A stretch of DNA of 64,000 bases from Morella rubra (Eukaryota > Streptophyta > Magnoliopsida > Fagales > Myricaceae): assembly GCA_003952965.2 (NCBI GenBank), contig CM025855.1:20288133-20352132 (forward strand), in the 5' to 3' direction. The stretch's first letter is position 1. The number at the start of each line of letters is the position of its first letter. Made by a program: the position numbers and the translations under genes. Shown here piece after piece: positions 47,427-60,505 of this stretch. The notes under the pieces were generated by a model. The model saw only the letters and a list, made by a program, of their open reading frames with translations. It did no database searches and was not told where the DNA came from.

Positions 47427-48199
47427 GTTCTGTACCCTCAACAAGGCAGCAAAAGTGCATTTTCCTTCTTTGTAGATTGTAAAAGGCTACATCCTGGATC
47501 TTTCTTTAAACCTCTATCTTTTACCAAATTCCACATCTTAGAGACATTCTCCCATTGGCCACATGCAGCGTATACGCTTGCTAAAGCAACATAGTGAGCT
47601 GAATTCTTGGGGTCCATATTCAAAAGATTAATGGCTGCTACTTCCCCAATAGATAAATAACCATATGTGCTAGATGCCCCGAGAATGGCCCCCGAACGGA
47701 AGCATCAGGTTTGATTTTCATCTGGCGTATCAAATTATAAGCTTCTTCTAACCGGCCTCCACGTGCAAGGAGATCTATCATACAAGAAAAATGTGCCGCT
47801 TTTGGCAAAATGTTGTACTTTTTTATCATACTATTGAAGCATTCTGATCCTTCACCAGTCAATCCAGTATGGCTACAAGCAGAGAGAAGAGACAAGAATG
47901 TAACATCACTGGGCCTTAACCCTGCATGTTCCATCTTCTGGTAAAGTGCAATTGCCCGATGTCCAAAGCCATGTTTCCCAAATCCCGCAATTAATGATGT
48001 CCATGAAATCACATTTTTCTCCTCCATCTCGTCAAACGCATGGTTAGCATCTTCAATTTCCCCACATTTTGCATACATTTCAATGAGAGCATTGCCCCTG
48101 GCCACATCATAACATGGTTGAACTTTCGAAAAAATGGAATGGATTTGTCTTCCAAAGCTTAGTGAGGATATGTTGGCTCATATATGAAGCATGGAGGAA

Positions 48200-51100
48200 T
48201 GTGAAACCCCGACTTTTAGGTTCTTTCAATGTTAATTTTTAACTTTGACTCTTTAAGTTTTGCAATACCCTAAATTATTGAGAAAAGACATGTATGGTTG
48301 ACTTGATGTATTTCTTGCATCCTTATTATTAATCTACATGTTATATTGTCATGTTAGATTGTTTGCAAATTTTTAATAGTGATACATTGCAATATTTAGA
48401 AGAATTTGAGCTAGGAGCTTTGATCTTTGAAAGTATATGTTTGCTTGAAATAAAAAGTGGAAGGGAGTCAAACGTTAACTACATGAAATGGCAAAAAAAA
48501 AAAAGAAAAAAAAAGAAAAAGTGAAAGAGAGGCTGCCGCATATTCCACCAATGGTGGCAGGCGTTGCAAACAATGTTGGGGGCATGAAGGTCTTTTCCTC
48601 CCCCAATACTTGTTTCATGCCATATACCCCCCCTTCCTTCCGCATTTTCCTTTCGTTTTCCCCTGTTACTCACACACTCACGCACTTACAAACGCAAAAC
48701 AAAAGAAAGACGAAGAAGGCCGAGAAGAAGGAGAAGGGAGAAGGAAAGAAGAAGAAGGCCGAGAAGAAGAAGAAGAGAGAAGAGAAGAAGAGGGAAGCCG
48801 AGAAGAAGGAGAAGAAAGAAAGAAGAAGAATAAGAAAGAGAGAATTGCCGTGTAAGTGAGAGGAGAGTTCAGCTGCAGTAGGGAGAACTAAGAGAAGCCA
48901 AGGTAAAGGTGTTGCTCTTTTACACAAAATTTTTAGGGAGAAACCGTAAATCTCATTGGGTGTTGTTTGGGTTCTGCCATGTTATCTCTTCTTCGGCATG
49001 CATGTTGGAATAGATGAAAATCTTGGAGTCTAGGAAGGTATGCACGGTCAGTTTGAGTTAAGGTTTCAAAAGAAATATAGTTGTACCATAAGTGTTTGTT
49101 GGAAAGCCTAAAAGAAAGGATGATGCAATGACTTTGGCTTGATGAAGGTAGAATCGTGTATTGCTGTAAGTTTTTGAATTGGAATTGTAAAAGTAGGAGA
49201 TTTGTACGAGAACAGTTTCTGTTATGAGGTATTGGTAAAATCTGAAATCTGTTTTGCACATGCATGGCCAGATATGAAATAGTTGTGACATAGGGTGTTG
49301 TCATTTGATATTTAAATGAGTGGAAGTGCAAATGAGCTGGAGAGTGGAGGGCAGATTTGCTTCTTTGCAGTCATAGATGTCCCTGTTATTTTCAGCACCT
49401 CCTTAGGGGTTTAAAGAGGTTCTTGGATGTTGGTTATGATGCTTGAAGAGACCATAGTTTGCTGCTGATTAATGAGTGTAATTGGTTGAAAAGGAAACTT
49501 CTTTGTTGTTGCTATTGCATCTATAGAGGTTAGACCTATTCTATTATGAGCTATTGCTGTTGTTGGAGAACCCGTAGAGCTTGATGCAATGTTTTATCCT
49601 TTGATCTTAGGAGAGAGCTTAGGCATATGAAATTAAAAGATTTTGAGCCATACTTCGGATGATTCCGATAAATATTGAGTGAGTTATGGGTTTTTAAAGG
49701 TCCAGACGTCAAGCTGCAGCGACCTTGCACATCCAGAATTCTTGCTCATTCCAAGTACCTTTTAAGTGATCAGTTTAAATCGAATTTTTGTGGGTCTGGT
49801 CTTGAATTTTAAGTTTATGAAAGAGGAATATTTTAAGGTAAATTTCGTGAGATTTAGAGGTGTATTGAATAAGTTATGGTGTTTTGAAAGTGGAAGGCCG
49901 AGCTGGAGGCAGCAGCAGTATTGCTCTAGGATTTTCATCTGCTATGAAGTGTTTTTGAAAATGTAAAGTAGTTCCGATTTTTATCTTCAAGTTTGAGCTA
50001 TGAAAGCAGAGAAGTTTGAAAGTAATTTCATGTAATTTGGAGCCATGTTTTTGAAGTTATGAATTTTTGAAGCTGGAGACGTCGAAGCTGCCAGCTTGGA
50101 TGCCCCCAGCAACTTGCATTTTCGGGTAAATCTTTCGAGTGGCAAACAAGCTCCAAATTACCTGAAATTTTAATATGTTATAAAATTGAGTGTAAGGATC
50201 AGTTTGGCATCCAAGTCTAATGGTTTCAGCAACCTTAAGATAAAGTTTTACATTGTAGGATCACTGCTGGCTTAGTAAAGAAACATGTGTGATTTAGTAT
50301 GATGTGCTAATTTTTAATTGAATGATTATTCCTGCATCTAGTAAATCCTCTAAATTATTTAAGTGACGACATTAGTATGACTCATTTGTAGGCAAGGTGC
50401 CACCATAAGCTCAAGTGGATAAAGGTAAGTGGAAAAAATTATTTTTCCGAAAACTGGAATGATACACAGCATGATTATTTGTCATCAAGCACGTCATGAG
50501 CATTTGCATTAATTTTCTCAAAAGGAAGAAAGGGAAATTTTATGCAAATGGAAATGAGATTTTATGTATGTTAGATATGTTATGGGGCTAAATAAGATGG
50601 TCGGTATCGTACCCAAGTAAGATAGGTGCATCCACTCTGAAGGACGAATGCGAGAAGGATGGATGACTCCTAAGGGCACCCACTCCGAAGGACGAATGAG
50701 AGAAGGATGGGTTGTCCTCAAGGTATGTGCAACCACACTGAAGGATGAATGCGAGAAGGTGTGGACTTCTAAGGGTCGTGTCTAGCCATTAGGCCTGGGG
50801 CCACATCAAGGCTAGCTCGACCAAATGACATGTTCCAAGGGAAAGGGGAACAGTTTCGAAGGGAACGCACAACCCTGACTTCAGGGGTAAATGGAGCGAT
50901 AGAGATAGCCCAAAATAAATATGAAATGACTTCTAAGCAAATTTGCATGTGCAAGAGTTGCATACATAAACATGCATGCATTTATTTTGGCATGCATATA
51001 CCTGTCATCCATGATCATGTTATGCATATCCCTTACTGAGTCATTCGACTCACAGTATTTCAATTGTATCATTCTAGACGATGTTCCAAGTGAGGGAACT

Positions 51101-51648
51101 CATGAGGAGGATCTAGAACCCGAGGAGGGGGGCTGACGAGGGTGCCCTCCCCTAATTTGCAATTCCTGTAGATCCTAAGTTATTTTTGAAAGAGCTGATA
51201 TGAACCTCCAATGTGTGGTGGTCATGGTCTGTTTAGCCTATGAGGCTTAAGGCTCTTAAGCAACTTATATTTTGGGACCATAATGTAATTATAATTTATT
51301 GCTTTGAGTTATTGCCTGAGGATTGGATTCTAAATGTCTCTCTATGTGTGTTGTTTGATATAGCTATATATTTTTATTTCGCCTACACTTATTTACATAT
51401 TCTTATACTTCAGTAGAGCATTGAGGGTCTGCATGTCAGCTGTGGGTAAGAAATTAAACTTCTGAATAGTATTTTCATGAACTAAAGAAATTCATATTTC
51501 TGAATTAGTTAGAGGCAGGTTAGTTTAAAAAAATAATAATAATAAAAAATTTCCGCTTCAAGATTTTAGTAAGTGCGCTGGAGCGTTCGTTGTTGGGAAT
51601 GCTCACGGCTGTCATTAGCCTCGTTGGGCTAGCGTTTGGGGCGTGACA
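48200..51648. mobile_element. 3.45-kb solo LTR inserted in the PPR gene
   Basis: The segment begins TGTGAAACCCCGAC and ends GGGGCGTGACA. AGGAA flanks it at 48195-48199 and 51649-51653, a perfect 5-bp target-site duplication. PPR homology stops and resumes exactly at these borders. No gag-pol, primer-binding site or purine tract lies inside. The TG...CA ends, length and CCCC-rich termini suit an LTR of a large Gypsy element (Tekay/Del-type LTRs are of this size), left as a solo LTR by unequal recombination. Inside are a (GAA)-rich block (48690-48840) and tandem repeats at 50620-50790. Confidence 0.8.
50620..50790. repeat. Tandem repeats in the solo LTR, about 55-60 bp unit
   Basis: ACTCTGAAGGACGAATGCGAG, ACTCCGAAGGACGAATGAGAG and ACACTGAAGGATGAATGCGAG occur in succession, each followed by AAGG and a TCCTAAGGG-like spacer. 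Confidence 0.8.
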
Positions 51649-52355
51649 AGGAAAATATAACTTCATCCATTTCAATGTACATACAAATTATCTCTTTGAA
51701 GAGCCTAAGAGCCTCAGGGCATCTGTACCATGGTTACCTTCGCGTGCATACCCAACTATCAGTGAAGTACAGCATATAATATCTTTTGTTGGCATACTAT
51801 TGTACAAATGATAAGCACTTCCTACCCTTCCACATTTTGCATAAGCATCAATTAACGATCCAATCAAAGAATTATGTGATCAAAAACCCAGTTGGATAAT
51901 TAAGCCATGTGTCTGGTTGATCTTTGCAAGACAACTGCAAGTAGCACAGGCTCTCAAGACACTTCCCAAGGTGAAGGCATCAGGAGACAATCCTATTGAG
52001 ATTTAATAGTTCAACAATTTATTTAAAATAGTGATGTCAAAACTTACAGCAGAAATAGAAAATACTTTCCAGTTATACTCGATGGAATCAAAATGAAAGC
52101 ACTCTTAAGTTTCACATACAGTGTAAGAAAAGAGGTGTGAATAAGACAAATATAGGGTTTAAGGCACGAATTAAGCTACCAACAAAGATAATGAATACAC
52201 CCAGGGAAAAAAAAGAAAAAGAAAAAGAAAAGATAAAACAAAGACAGTGAAGAACTTCTCTCCAACCAATTTGGTGATTGCTAAAGATCAAGAGAAACTA
52301 ACTCTTACCACTTTAACATGAATGCAAACAAGAGACGGGATTCAGAGATGATAAC

Positions 52356-52379
52356 GAGAGAGAGAGAGAGAGAGAGAGA
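52356..52379. repeat. (GA)12 microsatellite
   Basis: An uninterrupted GA run inside the non-homologous stretch that replaces part of the PPR gene. Confidence 0.9.
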
Positions 52380-52691
52380 TGAAGTATATGTACAAACAGA
52401 TGCCAAATAACGCCTTCCGGCTTTTTTCACTACACTTCTTTCACGCATTTTATCGAACAAGGTACGCGCTATATCCACGTGACCAAATTTCGCATAAGAT
52501 ATTATCAGTTTGGTGCTTAAGTGGACGTTTGAATCGAACCCATTTGTTGTTAGTAGGCTGTGAACCAAACGACAGGACTTTTCAGCTTTCCAGTCCATGC
52601 AGAGCTGCAACATGTTCAGGTATACCGAATAATATGTGTGGGAAGATGGGTTTGAGAATATGGGTTTTAGAGCTTCCTGCAATTTCCCCAT

Positions 52692-53020
52692 TTCTACAAT
52701 ATAGTAAATTGGGTCTGTAATACTGGACGGATAGGTGAGACTGGAGGATTAACAATTTTAAGTTGACTGTTATTGAACTTTCGCCGTTCATGGCTTTGAG
52801 TTGGGCATGTAAAAATTTGGGGTAATTTCATATAGTTTGTCCCTTAACTATGAGCAAAAATCAATGTCATCCCCTTAACTATTAAAATTGATTTTTACGT
52901 CCTCTAAGTTTTCAAAATCATTGAAGTAACGCTCTCCGTCCAAATCAGTCATTAAATCAAACAAAAAAACGTGAAAAATGACCGAAATGCTCTCTAAGAC
53001 AAAAATTATCAAAAATATAT
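52692..53020. other. Spacer left of the fold-back array
   Basis: AT-rich sequence upstream of the PPR start. Words such as TATGGGCAAAAATCAAT and GACCGAAATGC link it to the spacer modules inside the array (53680-53840, 56770-56900, 58590-58720). Confidence 0.55.
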
Positions 53021-53481
53021 TGTAAAGGTATTGGTGTTTGTGTAGGATTTTTGTAAAAATATTTTAGGATATAATGAATGCAACAAAATTCACAAAATAA
53101 ACATCCAAAATATAAAAAAATTCTACACAAACTCTAACAACTTTTCACACAAACTCCAACATCTTTTTTTAAGAAAAGTTATAATAAATCTTCTTTCTCT
53201 ATATTTTTTCACCAAACTCTAATATTTTTTTTAATAAAACTTATATCAAATTATTTTTCTTTACACCTTTTTATAACCTCTAATAAAAATTAAATATTTT
53301 TAAAAAATTTTACTAATTTTTGTATCAAAAAAAACTTACGACTTTTGATAAGCGACATCCTCTAAATCTTAGACCCTTTACAAAGAAACAGAGACCGAGT
53401 AAGCCGAGCGGGAAAAAGAAAGAAGAAGGCAACTCTCTCTCAAGCTCGACAAAAAGAAGAGAAAGGAGTCGGCTCGACAAA

Positions 53482-53550
53482 ATGGCGACGCCATCATATG
53501 CTAAGGAAGTGAAATCCCGCAACAAATCCCATGGTTGCCATCGTTTTGTT
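53482..53550 (+). pseudogene. UTP20 exon 1 copy A (+)
   Basis: All 23 codons of exon 1 are recognisable (MATPSYAKEVKSRNKSHG...), followed by the intron 1 start GTAAACTCTTAAACCCTAAA including the telo-box. The preceding leader (GGAGTCGGCTCGACAAA) is also shared with the other copies. Because intron sequence is included, this is a DNA-level copy. Confidence 0.85.
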
Positions 53551-54328
53551 GTAAACTCTTAAACCCTAAACCCTTTGGACCATAAACGTGATTTAATATG
53601 AAGACAAATACTGTTAAACAAACAAAGCTCAAAATTTTCATAAATCAAATTTGCATTTTTAGGGAAGATTATAGTAAACCCCTTATCTATGGGCAAAAAT
53701 AAGTAAGTCTCCCTCAAGTTCCAAAATATTTTATTCCACTCCATATGTTTCAAAAACAATAAATTCTTTCCTTATGTTTGATTTGGGTTAAATCAAATGT
53801 ACAATGACCAACATGCCCCTTCAAAATAAAAATATTAAAAATTTCATTAAAAACAAAAAATTAAATATAAATAAATGTAATATTTTTTTAAATACAGTTT
53901 GAATTTGAGCGTGATACTTTTAAATTCTTCTATTTCTTTGCCACGTCAGCGATCTCTTTAGTGGCTAATACATCTGTACCTTAATGTTGAAATCAGTACC
54001 ATAGGCACTAATATGTTAAAGACTATTTTTGCATGCCAAATTTTTTTTCAAAAAAAATCTCAATCAATTTTTTCACCAACTCCAATACCATTTTACAAAT
54101 TCTAACAATTTTTTTACAAACTCTAATACCTTTTTGCAACTGCAACAACCTTTTCACCAATTAGAGAATCTACCAGAATTCTTTTTTTAATTCCGATTTT
54201 GTTTTTTTTTTAAAAAGAAAATCATCTCTCTCCCCAATTAAATCTTTTGCTTTTGTCAAAATAAATATAAAAAATTAAATTAAATAATCTTTAATTCAAT
54301 TTTCACTATTGAGCATATGGCATAGCCA

Positions 54329-54500
54329 TTACTAAGGTTTTCAGCTCACTCAAACTCAAGATCTTCCTCAAAGTCGTCGTCTCCTCCTCCCTTTTGTCGA
54401 GTCGGCCCCATAACTGATCCTTTCTCTCCTTTCCCTTTCTGTCTTACATGACTTTTTTTTGTTTTTGTTTTTTTTTTTTGCGAATCGAAGAGAGAGCCTT
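54329..54500 (-). pseudogene. UTP20 leader copy B (-), first codons only
   Basis: On the minus strand the leader ends AAAACCTTAGTAATGGC, the same as at the true UTP20 start (AAAATCTTAGTAATGGC). The sequence then continues about 20 nt into exon 1 (to 54307) before becoming unrelated. Confidence 0.75.
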
Positions 54501-55164
54501 CTTTTGCATTTTTTGTAATGTAGAATAATTTTACAAATGAACATGCTTTTTTTGATAAAATTGTCAATATTTATGTAGATTTGAGTTTTATAAGTTTTTA
54601 TATAAAAAAAATTAGTGTAAAGTTTTAAAGATATTTAATTTTTATTGGAGTTTGTAAAAAGGTGTAGAAAGAGATGATTTGATGATTTTTTTGATTAAAA
54701 AAGTATTGAAGTTTGGTGAAAAAGAATGAAAAAATAAGATTGGTTAGAATTTGTGTGCGAAAAGTTGTTGGAGCTTGTGTTAAAGGTATTGGTGTTTGTG
54801 TAGGATTTTTTACAAAAATATTTTAGGATACAATGAATGCAACAAAATTCACAAAACAAACATAAAAAAAAATAAAATAAAATCGTACATATAATCTAAC
54901 AACTTTTCACACAAACTCCAACATCTTTTTTTAAAGAAAAGTTATAACAAACCTTCTTTCTCTATAATTTTTTCACCAAATTCTAATAATTTTTTTAATA
55001 AAACTTAGAGCAAATGATTTCTTTTTACACCTTTCTTATAAACTCTAAAAAAATTTTCACCAATTTTAATACAAAATAGAAACTATATATAAAATTCTAG
55101 TAAATATTCACAATTCACCTAAAAATCTTACGACTTTTGATAAGCGAACATTCTCTTAATCTCA

Positions 55165-55285
55165 GACGAAAAGAAGAAAAAAAGGCCGAGTGAGCCGAGC
55201 GGGAAAGAGAAAGAAGCAGTCAGCTCTCTCTCGGGCTCGACAAAAAGAAGAAAAAGGAGTTGGCTCGACAAAATGGGCATGTGGG
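55165..55285 (+). pseudogene. UTP20 leader copy C (+), exon lost after the ATG
   Basis: The leader words GCCGAGCGGGAAAGAGAAAG and GGAGTTGGCTCGACAAAATG are present. The sequence departs immediately after the start codon at 55273. Confidence 0.7.
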
Positions 55286-55731
55286 CATTCTCTTAAAGGT
55301 CGAATATGATAGTTTTAAATTCTTCTATTTCTTTGCATGTGAGCATTCTCCCTTAGTGGCTAACACATCAGTACCTTAATGTTGAAATCAGTACCTTAGG
55401 CACTAAAATGTTAAAGCCTATTTTTGGATGCCAAATTTTTTTTTTTTTTTTAAATCTCAGTCACTTTTTTCACCCACTCCATTACCATTTTATAAACTCC
55501 CTCAATTTTTTTTCAAACTTGAAAACCTTTTTGCAACGCCAACAACCTTTTCACCAATTAGAGAATCTACAAAAATTCTTTTTTTAATTCTGAATTTTTT
55601 TTAAATAGTCAATCTTCTATCTCCCCCATAAAATCTTCTACTTTTATCAAAATAAATTAAAAAAATTTAATTAAATAATCTTTGCTTCAATTTTTGATTG
55701 CCATGTGGTGTAGCTATTACTAAGGTTTTCA

Positions 55732-55880
55732 GCTCCCTCAAACTCAAGATCTTCCTCAAAGTTGTTGTCTCCTCCTCCCTATTGTCGAGCCAACCAAATA
55801 ACTTCTTTGTTCTCTCCTTTCCCTTTCAGTGTAAAGCGACTCTTTGTTTTTTCTTTTTTTTTTGGGAACCGAAGAGAGAG
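55732..55880 (-). pseudogene. UTP20 leader copy D (-), start codon changed
   Basis: The minus strand reads GAAAACCTTAGTAATAGC: the position of the start codon is ATA. The upstream leader includes GAAGATCTTGAGTTTGAG shared with the other minus-strand copies. Confidence 0.7.
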
Positions 55881-56622
55881 CCTTCTTTTGCATTTATTGT
55901 AGCGTAGAATGCCTTCACAAATGAACATGCCTTTTTGAGTGAATTGTGAATATTTATGTAGATTTGAGTTTTATAGGTTTTTGTGTAAGAAGTTCGTGTG
56001 GCGTTTTAAAGATATTTAATTTTTATGGAGTTTGTAAAAAGGTGTAAAAAGAGATGATTTGATGAAATTTTTTTTATAAAAAGTATTGAAGTTTGATGAA
56101 AAAAACAGATTTGTTAGAATTTATTTTTGAAAATGTATTGGAGTTTGTGTGAAAAGTTGTTGGAGTTTGTGTCAAAGGTATCGGTGTTTGTATAGGATTT
56201 TTTTGCAAAAATATTTTTGGATACAATGAATGCAACAAAGTTTACAAAACAAACATCCAAAATATAAAAAATTGTAACAAACTCTAACAATTTTTCACAC
56301 AAATTCCAACGTCTTTTTTTAATAAATGTTATAATAAATCTTCTTTCTCTATATTTTTTCACCAAAATCTCATATTTTTTTAATTAAAACTTATATCAAA
56401 TTATTTATGTTTACACCTTTTTATAACCTCTAATAAAAATTAAATATTTTTTAAAATTTTCATGAATTTTTATACAAAAAAAACTATAAAATTCCAGTAA
56501 AAATTCACAAAACACCTAAAAATCTTATGACTTTTGATAAGAGAACATCCATTTAATCTCAGACCCATTACAGCTCTCTTTCAGGCTCGACAAAAAGAAG
56601 AAAAAGGTGTCGGCTCGACAAA

Positions 56623-56670
56623 ATGGCAACGCCATCACATGCTCAGGCAGTGAAGTCCCTTAACAAATCC
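56623..56670 (+). pseudogene. UTP20 exon 1 copy E (+), 3' part deleted
   Basis: It reads MATPSHAQAVKSLNKS, closest in sequence to the real exon 1. It then joins directly to CTAAACCCTTTGGACC of intron 1, so the last part of the exon and the splice donor are gone. Confidence 0.82.
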
Positions 56671-57483
56671 CTAAACCCTTTGGACCATAAACTTTATTTA
56701 ATATGAAGACAAATACTGTAAAACATACTAAGCTCAAATTTTTCATAATCCAAATTTGTATTTTTGGGATGATTATAGTAACGGACAAAAATCAATAAGT
56801 CTCCTCAAGTTTCAAAATATTTTATTCCACCTGATATGTTTCAAAAATAATTAATTCTTTCCTTCGGTTCGATTTGGGTTAAATCAAACGCAAAATGACA
56901 AAAATACTCCTTCAAGATAAAAATATTAGAAATATTAAAAAAATCATTAAAATATAAAATTATATATAAATAAAATTAATGTTTTTAAAATAAAGTTTGA
57001 ATTTGAAGGTCGACTATGATAGTTTTAAATTCTTCTATTTCATTGCCATGAGGGCGTTCTCCCTTAGTGGCTTCTTCTATTTCATTGCCATGAGGACGTT
57101 CTCCCTTAGTGGCTTCTTCCATTTCATTGCCATGTGGGTGTTCTCCCTTAGTGGCTAACACGTCTGTACTTTAGTGGCTAACACGTCTGTACTTTCAACA
57201 ATTAAAAAAAAAAATTCTCAATCACTTTTTTCACAAACTGCAATATCATTTTACAAACTCCAACAAGCATTTTATAATCTCTCATATCTTTTTGCAACCC
57301 AACAACCTTTTCACCAATTAAAGAATATACAACAACTCTTTTTTTAATTCTGAAATTTATTAAAAATAATAAAAATCTTTCTCTCTCCCATTAAATCTTC
57401 TGCTTTTATCAAAATAAATATAAAAAATTCAATTAAATCATCTTTCTTCAATTTTCACTACTGAGCATTTGAAGTAGCTATTA

Positions 57484-57600
57484 CTAAGGTTTTCAACTCA
57501 CTCAAACTCAATATCTTTGCTTCAATCCTTTTTTCGTTTTTGTTATTTTTTTTTTTTTTTTTTTTTTGCGAATCGAAGAGAGAGCCTTCTTTTTCATTTA
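57484..57600 (-). pseudogene. UTP20 leader copy F (-), start codon changed
   Basis: The minus strand reads GAAAACCTTAGTAATAGC, as in copy D. This is followed upstream by a shorter leader interrupted by a long T run. Confidence 0.65.
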
Positions 57601-58376
57601 TTGTAGCGTAGAATACTTTTACAAATGAACATGCCCTTTTTGATAGAATTATGAAAATTTTTGTAGATTTGAGTTTTTTAGGTTTTTTTGTAAAAGTTAG
57701 TGCAAAGTTTTAAAGATATTTAATTTTTATTGGAGTTTGTAAAAATCTCTAGAAAGAGATGATTTGATGAAATTTTTTGATAAAAAAAGTATTGGAGTTT
57801 GGTGAAAAGGTATGAAAAAATAAGATTTGTTAGAATTTGTTTTTGAAAATGTACTGGAGTTTGTGTGAAAAATTGTTGGAGTTTGTGTTAAAGGTGTTGG
57901 TGTTTGTGTGAGATTTTTTGCAAAAATATTTTAGGATACAATGAATGCAACAAAATTTACAAAACAAAGATCCAAAATATTTAAAAAACAAAATCATTCA
58001 CAAACTCGAACAACGTTTCACACAAACTCCAACACGTATTTTTAAGAAAAGTTATAACAAATCTTCATTCTCTATACTTTTTCACTAAATTCTAATATAT
58101 TTTTTTTAATATACTTATAGCAAATGATTTCTTTTTACACCTTTTTATAACCTCTAATAAAAATTTCACCAATTTTTATACCAAAAACAAACTATAAAGT
58201 TTCAGTAAATATTCACAATTCACCGAAAAATCTTACAACTTTTGATAGGCGAACATCGTCTTAATCTCAAACGAAACGAAGAAATAGAGGCCGAGTGTGC
58301 TGAGCGGGAAAGAGAAAGAAGCAGTTAGCTCTCTCTCAAGCTCGACAAAAGAAGAAAAAGGAGTCGGCTCGACAAA

Positions 58377-58445
58377 ATGGCGATGCCATCACTTGCTCTG
58401 GCAGTGAAGTCCCTCAACAAATCCCATGGCCGCCGCCGTTTTGTT
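58377..58445 (+). pseudogene. UTP20 exon 1 copy G (+), donor site lost
   Basis: Full-length exon 1 (MAMPSLALAVKSLNKSHG...RRRFV). The base pair after the exon is AT instead of GT, so it could not be spliced. The intron 1 start is duplicated in part (58448-58500). Confidence 0.85.
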
Positions 58446-59162
58446 ATAAACTCTTAAACCCTACAATAATGTTAAACTCTAAACCCTTTGGACCAACAAG
58501 GTGATTTATAATGAAGACCAATACTATTAAACAAACTAAGCACAAATTTTTCATGAACCAAATTTGTATTTTTGGGGAAGATTATAGTAAGCTCCACATA
58601 TATGGGCAAAAATCAATAAGTCTTTCTTAATTTCCAAAATATTTTATTCTATCCCATATGTTTCAAAAACAATTAATTCTTTCCTTCTGAGTTAAATCAA
58701 ATGTAAAATGACAAAAATGCCCCTTCAATATAAAAATAATAAAAATGTTTAAAAATTCATCAAAAATAAAATAATTATATATGAATAAAAATAATGTCTT
58801 TTTAAAAAAAATAAAATTTGTATTTGAAGGTTGAATATTATAGTTTTTAATTCTTCTATTTCTTTGCATGTGGGTGTTCTCCCTTAATGGCTAACACATC
58901 AGTACGTTAATGTTGAAATCAGTACATTAGGCACTAAAATGTTAAAGCCTATTTTTGGATGCCAATTTTTTAAAAATTTTTTTTTTAAAAAAAACTATAA
59001 TACCTTTTTGCAATGGCAACAACCTTTTCACCAATTAGAGAATCTACAATATCTTTTTACAAAGTCTAACAATTTTTTTACAAACTCTAAAAAAATTTCA
59101 CAATCATTTTTTCACCAACTCCAATACCTCTTTACAAACTCGAACAACTTTTTGTAAACTCG

Positions 59163-59530
59163 AACAATCTTTTCGCCAATAAGAGAATCTAACCTCTAGT
59201 AGAAAAAAAAATATTCACAGTTCGTTTTTGCCTGTTAATAACAAAAATACTACTTACACAATATCTTCTGCAAATGTTTTATTTAATTAAATTAATTTAT
59301 TCCCTAGAGTTAAGGTTTACAACTCATTCATCAAATAACTTTTTTTAAACTCCAACAATCTTTTCACCGATCAGAGAATCTACATTACCTCCAACAACAA
59401 CAAAAATTCACAGTTCATTTTTGCCTATGAATTACCAAAATACTACTTACACATCTTCTGTAGATATTTTATTAAATTAAACTAACTTCCTCTCTAGAGG
59501 AAAGGTTTATAACTCATTCATCACTAACCC
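59163..59530. repeat. Two-copy tandem repeat, about 191-bp unit
   Basis: AACAATCTTTTC, ATTCACAGTTC, TTTTTGCCT, ACTACTTACACA and CTAGAG...AACTCATTCATCA occur twice in the same order with about 191-193 bp spacing. Confidence 0.75.
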
Positions 59531-60005
59531 TGGACAAATAAGATGGAGTGCAATAACACTTAGTTTCCCACTTCATATTCCTAAAATCTATTACTTGTCA
59601 TACAATTACTTCATGTGAAGATTTTCAACTTAATCAATATCGAGACACCACTTAAATGTTGTTACTGATCTCTAAAACTACATCAAAGCAGTACTACATA
59701 ACTCATTTTAACCCACGTCTAATGAAGCCATTGGCATGCCAATGAACCACGCAATGATCAAAGTACTCTTTCTGCAAAGATAGATTCAACTTTCTCATCC
59801 ATTACTCATTTATTTCCTTCACAATATGCTCATAGAAAAAAAAAAACACTATGGATTATATACCATATGGGTGAAGTAATGTCTTTACTAGAGAAGAAAC
59901 ATGGAATAAAGGAACATAAGCTTTCAATATATGCGTATCATTCATTCAAAATATAGATAAAGATCCCAAAAATTGTACAGTAGGGAGACAGAGAGGTGAG
60001 CATAC

Positions 60006-60133
60006 CAAAGAATAGGCTTAATAGATAGTCTTGCTTTCATATTTAACCTTGAGAGAAGATTTGAATATACTAATTCCTTTTGCAGTAGCACCAAGGGTAA
60101 TGTTTGTACCAAGGGCATCATTTCCACATAAAA
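60006..60133 (-). pseudogene. UTP20 exon 3 copy (-) with flanking intron
   Basis: The minus strand reads FYVEMMPLVQTLP and SNLLSRLNMKARLSIKPIL, matching exon 3 at 16981-17138. It continues past the exon end into GTATGCTCACCTCTCTGTC, the same intron sequence as at the source. The first roughly 30 nt of the exon are replaced. It lies about 1.1 kb downstream (minus direction) of leader copy H, so together they form a truncated 5' UTP20 duplicate lacking exon 2. Confidence 0.85.
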
Positions 60134-60505
60134 CAAACTAAAAAAGAAAGAGAAGAAGTAGAAGAAACAAAAAAGAAAACATTCATGAAAAGTTGCAAAG
60201 TGATAGAAAACATCCACACACAAAAAAAAAATATTGACAAAAAAATTTTGTGGTGAAATAGTTTTTATTGGAGGTAATATAAATTCTCTTCGAATTGGTC
60301 AAAAGATTATTGGAGTTTGTAAAAAAGTTATTGGAGTTTGTAAAAAAGTATTGGAGTTGGTGAAAAAGTAATTGTGTGCATCAAAATATATGCAAAATTT
60401 TGAGAAAATTTTTTCATGCCATGTGCTAACCTACGATCACGTAGACACCATCCTTTTTGATGGCTAACGTCAATTAAATGAGGGATCGATTTGTCTTGAA
60501 AGCTT

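Larger units (their letters stand above)
47438..52691 (-). pseudogene. PPR protein gene (PLS/E type), decayed and split by a solo LTR
   Basis: Plant PLS-class PPR proteins act in mitochondria or plastids on organellar RNA, and PPR codes are recognisable here. The 5' piece (52430-52691) begins MGKLQEALKPIFS and includes STKLIISYAKFGHVDIARTL. The middle piece (51654-51995) has SLIDAYAKCGRVGSAYHLYN. The 3' piece (47438-48199) has NALIEMYAKCGEIEDANHAF, KNVISWTSLIAGFGKHGFGH, LSLLSACSHTGL, and the E-type tail HYVALASVYAACGQWENVSK. It resembles At3g20730-type PPRs. Lesions: about 100 codons missing between 51995 and 52430, in-frame TGA at 51880-51882 and 48178-48180, a short duplication near 51690, one G lost near 47690, and the 3.45-kb LTR. 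Confidence 0.82.

Noticed and set aside
48488..48859. Lysine/glutamate-rich ORFs
   Set aside because: They come from the GAA-rich block inside the solo LTR.
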